NCBI GenBank assembly: GCA_002433075.1
Contig: DJHM01000038.1
Location: 1-64,000 of the forward strand
Direction of reading: 5' to 3'
Length of the DNA stretch: 64,000 nucleotides
DNA from: Latescibacteria bacterium UBA6620
GTDB lineage: Bacteria; Latescibacterota; UBA2968
Made by a program: the position numbers and the translations under genes. A model generated the notes under the pieces. It was not told the DNA's origin. It ran no database searches and was given only the letters and a program-made list of their open reading frames with translations. Positions within the stretch are counted from its first letter, which is position 1. Every line of letters starts with the position of its first letter. Shown one piece after another: positions 60,366 through 64,000 of the stretch.

Positions 60366-61791
60366 CTACTTCTTCCTGCGACGTCGTCGTTCGCGCTTCT
60401 TGGGCTTTGGCGTAAACTTCTCGACACGCTCTGTGATCGTATCGGCGGTATAGGGCTTCACGATGTAGTCGTTCGCCCCCTCCTGCACAGCCTCAATGAG
60501 GGTTTCGTTATCCGTCAAGGAAGTTAACATCACGCCCGGGATGTTCGTAAGCATCGGGTTCTCGCGAATCTTCTTGAGCGCCTCGATCCCGTTCATTGCC
60601 GGCATCATAATGTCGAGCATAATCATCCCGGGCGGCTCTTTCCTCGCGAGGTCGTATGCTTCGTAGCCGTTCGTCGCCTCGACAGGGACGTAGCCAAGTT
60701 TCTTGATGACGAAACAGAGCGCGCGCCGGCTGGCGATCGAATCTTCGGCCACCAGGATGCGATTCGAATCGATCGGCGCCGCTGCTTTCTCCTTCAGGGC
60801 ATTCCCACAGTTGCTGCAGAACTTTGCCCGGCGGAGGGTTCTTGGCGTCGCATTTAGGACGCGCGATCGGCTCCGCCGATACTTCCTCGGCCTTAGGAGC
60901 CGCCTCCACCTTAGCCCCCGGAGTGATTTCGATCGAGAAGGCTTCCCCCACGTGGCGGGCTGGCTCGAGGATCATCCCCAGAAGCTCATTGATCGTGTCA
61001 TCGCCGAATCCGAAGAACTCCCTCGCACGTTGATCCAATTGCTCCCGAAGGTCTGTGCCTTCGTCCTCGAGAAGCACGGATACGAGCAAGCTCGATAGGT
61101 TGATGACCTAAAGAATCGTTTTAATTCCGCGGGCAGGAGTCTTGTCAGCTTCGTAATAGTGGTGGCTCAGTACGGCGTCGCCCAGAAGCTTTGGCAGTTT
61201 CCACTTCCGGAAAAGCAAAGCGCCGATTTTCGCGTGGTCGACCCCGATTGAATCCTGCTCGGCCAGAACCATATGGGTACTCTGGCCTTTGGAAACCCCG
61301 AGCGCGGAACCGTATTCCAGTGGCTTATACTGCACAAAGAACAGAACACCGATGTCCTGGAGCAGACCGACCGTAAAAACGTCGGCAGGCAAATCCGAAG
61401 GAAGTTTCGAAGTGATCGCTGCGGCAGCCACCCCGTGACAGATGGAGCGCTCCCAGAATCTGGCGTGATCGAACGGGCCGCCAGCTTCCGTGAGGAAGTG
61501 AGAAATGAGGTCAAGGCCGACGCCAAGATTGCACATCTTTTTATAACCGAGAAGCTGGATCGCCTCTTCGATGGAGCTGGCGGGAGCTGCCAGCTTGTAG
61601 AAGCCGGAGTTGACGACCTCCAACATCTTCTTGGAGAGTTCGGCGTCCGACCCGATGCGGTCTGCGACATCCTTGACCGGCACGCTCAGATCCGACGTCA
61701 GCTGCGCGATCTCCGCCGCCGTCGAACTGAGCTTCGGAAAGTCCGTTGCCTAATTGATCAGGTGGACGACTTCTTCATCGGTTAATGCCAT
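60366..61791 (-). pseudogene. HDOD-zinc ribbon-REC signalling protein, disrupted by two TAGs and an indel
   Basis: ATG 61791 reads MALTDEEVVHLIN, then TAG (61752-61750), ATDFPKLSSTAAEIAQL and VADRIGSDAELSKKMLEVV, a full HDOD core (LGYKKMCNLGVGLDLISHFL; GVDHAKIGALLFRKWKLPKL). A second in-frame TAG (61110-61108) is followed in the same frame by VINLSSLLVSVLLEDEGTDL and DTINELLGMILEPARHVGEA. An A3 run at 60823-60825 seems one base too long. The next frame gives FCSNCGNALKEK (zinc ribbon), ILVAEDSIASRRALCFVIKK and MIMLDIMMPAMNGIEALKKI, a receiver domain with phospho-Asp. A free REC product from within is possible, but the full protein cannot be made. Confidence 0.75.
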
Positions 61792-61818
61792 TTCGTCTTC
61801 TCGCTCCCACGTGGCTGT

Positions 61819-62253
61819 CTACACCAGATGCTGGCCGTCGAAAACGAGCTTCTCCCCCTCGTAGATGCACCCCGTTTCTTCATCGAGGTGGTACTTCATC
61901 AACTGCCCGATCGAGAGATGGTTGAAGACTTCCTTCGGATCCTTGTATTTCTCGATCAGTTTTTCGATCGGTCCCTCAAATTTAATCTCGCGCCGCTTCG
62001 GCCGGTCTTTCTGCTTCTGAGCGATCTCCTCAGCGGACATAATCGGAAGGCGCTCTGAGGTAGGCCCGAGCCGACTCGCGAATTCCTGCTTCCTTCGATA
62101 GCGATCGTGACGAAGTTCGCTCGGTGTCAGGTCTTCATCATCTTCGGCGAGGGAATCGGCCTCGTCCATATTCTTGTTCCAGCGCTCCCGCTCGTTCTCC
62201 TTGAGCTGGTCGTCACCAGCTTTCCTCATAATGTCTTTCAGCGGATCGCTCAC
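61819..62253 (-). CDS. Hypothetical acidic/basic helical protein
   Basis: 144 residues, charged throughout: MSDPLKDIMRKAGDDQLKEN, ERERWNKNMDEADSLAEDDE, KRREIKFEGPIEKLIEKYKD and a C-terminal IYEGEKLVFDGQHLV. The composition suggests a soluble helical protein that might form a coiled coil. It lies 27 bases upstream of the HDOD-REC pseudogene on the same strand. No family is recognised. Confidence 0.6.
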   Translation of the reverse strand: MSDPLKDIMRKAGDDQLKENERERWNKNMDEADSLAEDDEDLTPSELRHDRYRRKQEFASRLGPTSERLPIMSAEEIAQKQKDRPKRREIKFEGPIEKLIEKYKDPKEVFNHLSIGQLMKYHLDEETGCIYEGEKLVFDGQHLV

Positions 62254-62396
62254 TCATTCCTCCACATTGGGAAACCAAAAAACCCCACGAGATCCGTGTG
62301 GTTGGACCCTGCAGGGCGTCATCTCGATGTGATTCAAAGCACGGATCATGTTAAGTGTCGCTAATGATTCGAGAATAAGCGAGGGGACGATCTTTG

Positions 62397-62669
62397 TCAA
62401 TCTGTAAATTCCCGTTCAAGGCCGAAGATTTCGAGGTATTTACGCACACGACGGGAAAGATCGGGCGCCTCGATGCTGAAGCAGAGGTCATCGGCTCGAT
62501 AGGCTCGACAGACGTCTGGCCTGTCCTCGTAGATGGCGCACAGGAGGTCGTCCGTAAGATGGGGACACCGTTCCCCGATTCCCTTGCCGAGTGCGGCAAT
62601 ATCGGGTGCCACACAACAGGCCCCGCATCGGCTGCATTCGGTCTCTCCAGTCTCTGTCGTGCAGGCCAA
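62397..62669 (-). CDS. YkgJ-family cysteine cluster protein
   Basis: 90 residues. TTG 62669, preceded by AGGGGG, is the likely start. The Cys pattern ECSRCGACCVAPDIAALG, ERCPHL, LLCAIYEDRPDVCRAYRADD is that of YkgJ proteins, small putative zinc or iron-sulphur binders of unknown role. Divergent from mazG. Confidence 0.8.
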   Translation of the reverse strand: MACTTETGETECSRCGACCVAPDIAALGKGIGERCPHLTDDLLCAIYEDRPDVCRAYRADDLCFSIEAPDLSRRVRKYLEIFGLEREFTD

Positions 62670-62770
62670 GAGGCCCCCTATCGTTGACGCTCCACCGGAC
62701 GTCGGCTACATTGCCTGGCAGCCAAAATATACGAAAATTCCATCTTTTACCCGCAATCGTGGAGCACCAG

Positions 62771-63559
62771 ATGTCAGAATTCAACCGCCTGGTCGACATT
62801 ATGGCCAAACTGCGGGCACCCGATGGCTGCCCCTGGGACCGCGAGCAGACGCACGAAACCCTCAAGCCCTACCTGATCGAGGAGGCCTACGAGGTACTCG
62901 ACGCGATCGACGCGGGCGACACTCGGGACCTGGTCGAGGAACTGGGGGATGTCCTGCTGCAGGTCGTTTTTCACGCTCAGGTTGCCAGCGAGGCGGGCGA
63001 GTTCGAGGTGGAGGACGTCGCTCGAGCCATCTCTGAAAAACTCGTTCGACGCCATCCCCACGTCTTCGCCGATGGGAATGCGAAGAACGCCGATGAGGTG
63101 CTCGCCAAATGGGAGCAAATCAAGTCTGAGGAGCGGGAAGGAAAAGGCGAGGACCCCTCGATCCTGGATGGCATCCCGCGCCACCTCCCTGCCCTGCATC
63201 GAGCCGAGAGAATCCAGAAAAAGGTGGCAGGGGTCGGGTTCGACTGGGAGCACACCGATGAGATCGCGGTCAAAGCTAGGGAGGAGGTCGAGGAATTCAT
63301 CGAGGTCCTCGGCTCGGACGACCGGGACAGAATAATCGACGAACTCGGGGACGTGTTGTTTTCGATCGTCAACCTGGCGCGCTTTGTCGGGCTCTCCCCC
63401 GAAGAGGCACTCACCAGCACCAACGCCAAGTTCATTCGTCGCTTCAAATTCATCGAAGAAAAGCTGGCCGAGCGTGGTAAGACACCCGAGTCATCCACTC
63501 TGGAGGAGATGGACTCGCTCTGGGAGCAATCCAAGTCAGCCCTGAATGAGGAAAGCTGA
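62771..63559 (+). CDS. mazG: Nucleoside triphosphate pyrophosphohydrolase MazG
   Basis: 262 residues from ATG 62771. Two MazG units are seen: FNRLVDIMAKLRAPDGCPWD, REQTHETLKPYLIEEAYEVL and VEELGDVLLQVVFHAQVASE, then KAREEVEEFIEVLGSDDRDR and IIDELGDVLFSIVNLARFVG, with the E-E-x-x-E...E-x-x-D metal sites. It hydrolyses (d)NTPs to monophosphates and pyrophosphate, and may limit ppGpp or mutagenic nucleotides. No mazEF is near, so this is the stand-alone enzyme. Confidence 0.95.
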   Translation: MSEFNRLVDIMAKLRAPDGCPWDREQTHETLKPYLIEEAYEVLDAIDAGDTRDLVEELGDVLLQVVFHAQVASEAGEFEVEDVARAISEKLVRRHPHVFADGNAKNADEVLAKWEQIKSEEREGKGEDPSILDGIPRHLPALHRAERIQKKVAGVGFDWEHTDEIAVKAREEVEEFIEVLGSDDRDRIIDELGDVLFSIVNLARFVGLSPEEALTSTNAKFIRRFKFIEEKLAERGKTPESSTLEEMDSLWEQSKSALNEES

Positions 63560-63583
63560 AGATCTCTGACAGACTGGGGCTGA

Positions 63584-64000
63584 TCAACCCGACCAGAGGG
63601 TCCGCTCCAGGACGGCGAGCGCTGCAACCACATCCTGAGCCGCCAGACCGGTGAGATAGCAAATACTTCCGGTCCCCTTCGAGCTCGACAACGCCCCCAG
63701 TGCGGCATCCCCCATCGTTGGCGCATCGTCTTCCAGCGCATCGGGCAATTCCAGCAAGTCTCCGGAGACCCGAGCCTGATCCACGTGATCGGGCACGATT
63801 CTGCGTGCCGCAATCAGCCCTGGCTCCACCTGGATCGCCCGCGGATCTCCACCGACCACCGACAGGTGGGTATCGCCACCCAGATGATGGCTCAGGACAA
63901 CAGGAGTTCGGGTGGGAACGGCCGTGAACAGCCCGTCCACACCCTCGGCGGCCTCATCGACTGACCCCACGGCCACGACGGCCGCCGCAGCCCCTTCATC
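63584..64000 (-). CDS. Ornithine cyclodeaminase/mu-crystallin-family protein, C-terminal part (window edge)
   Basis: The frame runs off the right end of the window, so the N-terminal part is missing. The visible 139 residues fit the C-terminal Rossmann half of ornithine cyclodeaminase-like enzymes: GLFTAVPTRTPVVLSHH, THLSVVGGDPRAIQVEPGLI, IVPDHVDQARVSGDLLELPD and GSICYLTGLAAQDVVAALAV. Family members interconvert ornithine and proline, or reduce delta1-pyrroline-2-carboxylate or ketimines. The substrate cannot be told without the active-site Asp region. Confidence 0.8.
   Translation of the reverse strand, partial: DEGAAAAVVAVGSVDEAAEGVDGLFTAVPTRTPVVLSHHLGGDTHLSVVGGDPRAIQVEPGLIAARRIVPDHVDQARVSGDLLELPDALEDDAPTMGDAALGALSSSKGTGSICYLTGLAAQDVVAALAVLERTLWSG

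Noticed and set aside
61108..61752. In-frame TAGs as pyrrolysine or stop reassignment
   Set aside because: TAG ends several intact genes here (for example at 672-674 and 57703-57705), and no pyl genes or suppressor tRNA are seen in the window.
1..64000. CRISPR arrays or direct-repeat arrays
   Set aside because: No regularly spaced repeats and no cas-like genes were seen.

Overview
The window is about 64 kb of moderately GC-rich bacterial DNA, densely coded on both strands. It looks like a Gram-negative-type heterotroph. Notable traits are a pyrophosphate-type phosphofructokinase, an archaeal-type class I aldolase, a ferredoxin-dependent 2-oxoacid oxidoreductase, glycine betaine synthesis by glycine methylation, and a selenocysteine (Sec) decoding module. 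The mix recalls uncultured lineages such as Latescibacterota, but that placement is a guess. No rRNA or other phylogenetic marker is present.

Layout. 1-0.1 kb: the end of an IS3-family element. 0.7-4.8 kb (minus): CaiB-like CoA-transferase, enoyl-CoA hydratase, a peroxiredoxin-like gene read through two in-frame UGA codons, and a sugar-hydrolase-like propeller protein. 5-6.8 kb: glycine betaine methyltransferase pair. 7-11.6 kb: tRNA-Leu, secG and the glycolytic run tpiA-pgk-gap-pfk. 12-14.8 kb: comF split in two by the remains of a serine-recombinase element. 14.8-21.2 kb: HAD-YvcK fusion, HAD hydrolase, SAM hydroxide adenosyltransferase and signalling genes, several of them broken. 22-29 kb: overlapping run of GT2, radical SAM, GT2, pentapeptide-repeat channel, P1 peptidase and Na+/solute symporter. 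29-42 kb: broken kinase, larB, dusB, aldolase, DksA-like protein, nth, polX, sugar isomerase, tandem-repeat protein, FIST protein and a broken M14 peptidase. 42-46 kb: CBS protein plus korA and korB-CBS. 46-50 kb: broken oxidoreductase, broken M14 peptidase, broken inositol-phosphatase-family gene and an S1/P1-like protein. 50.5-55 kb: selA, selB, a thioredoxin-like selenoprotein gene and tRNA-Sec in one minus-strand run. 55-60 kb: galU, galK-like, M81 peptidase, class I aldolase. 60-64 kb: broken HDOD-REC gene, YkgJ-type protein, mazG and a partial ornithine cyclodeaminase-like gene.

Two themes stand out. First, selenium: the decoding apparatus (selA, selB, tRNA-Sec) lies beside one selenoprotein candidate, and a second with a UxxU redox centre and a near-ideal SECIS-like hairpin lies 47 kb away. 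selD is not in the window. Second, gene decay: about a dozen genes carry premature stops or one-base indels. Most are two-component/HDOD signalling genes, M14 peptidases and comF, while glycolysis, repair and Sec genes are intact. This looks like selective erosion, though some single-base indels in homopolymer runs could be sequencing errors.
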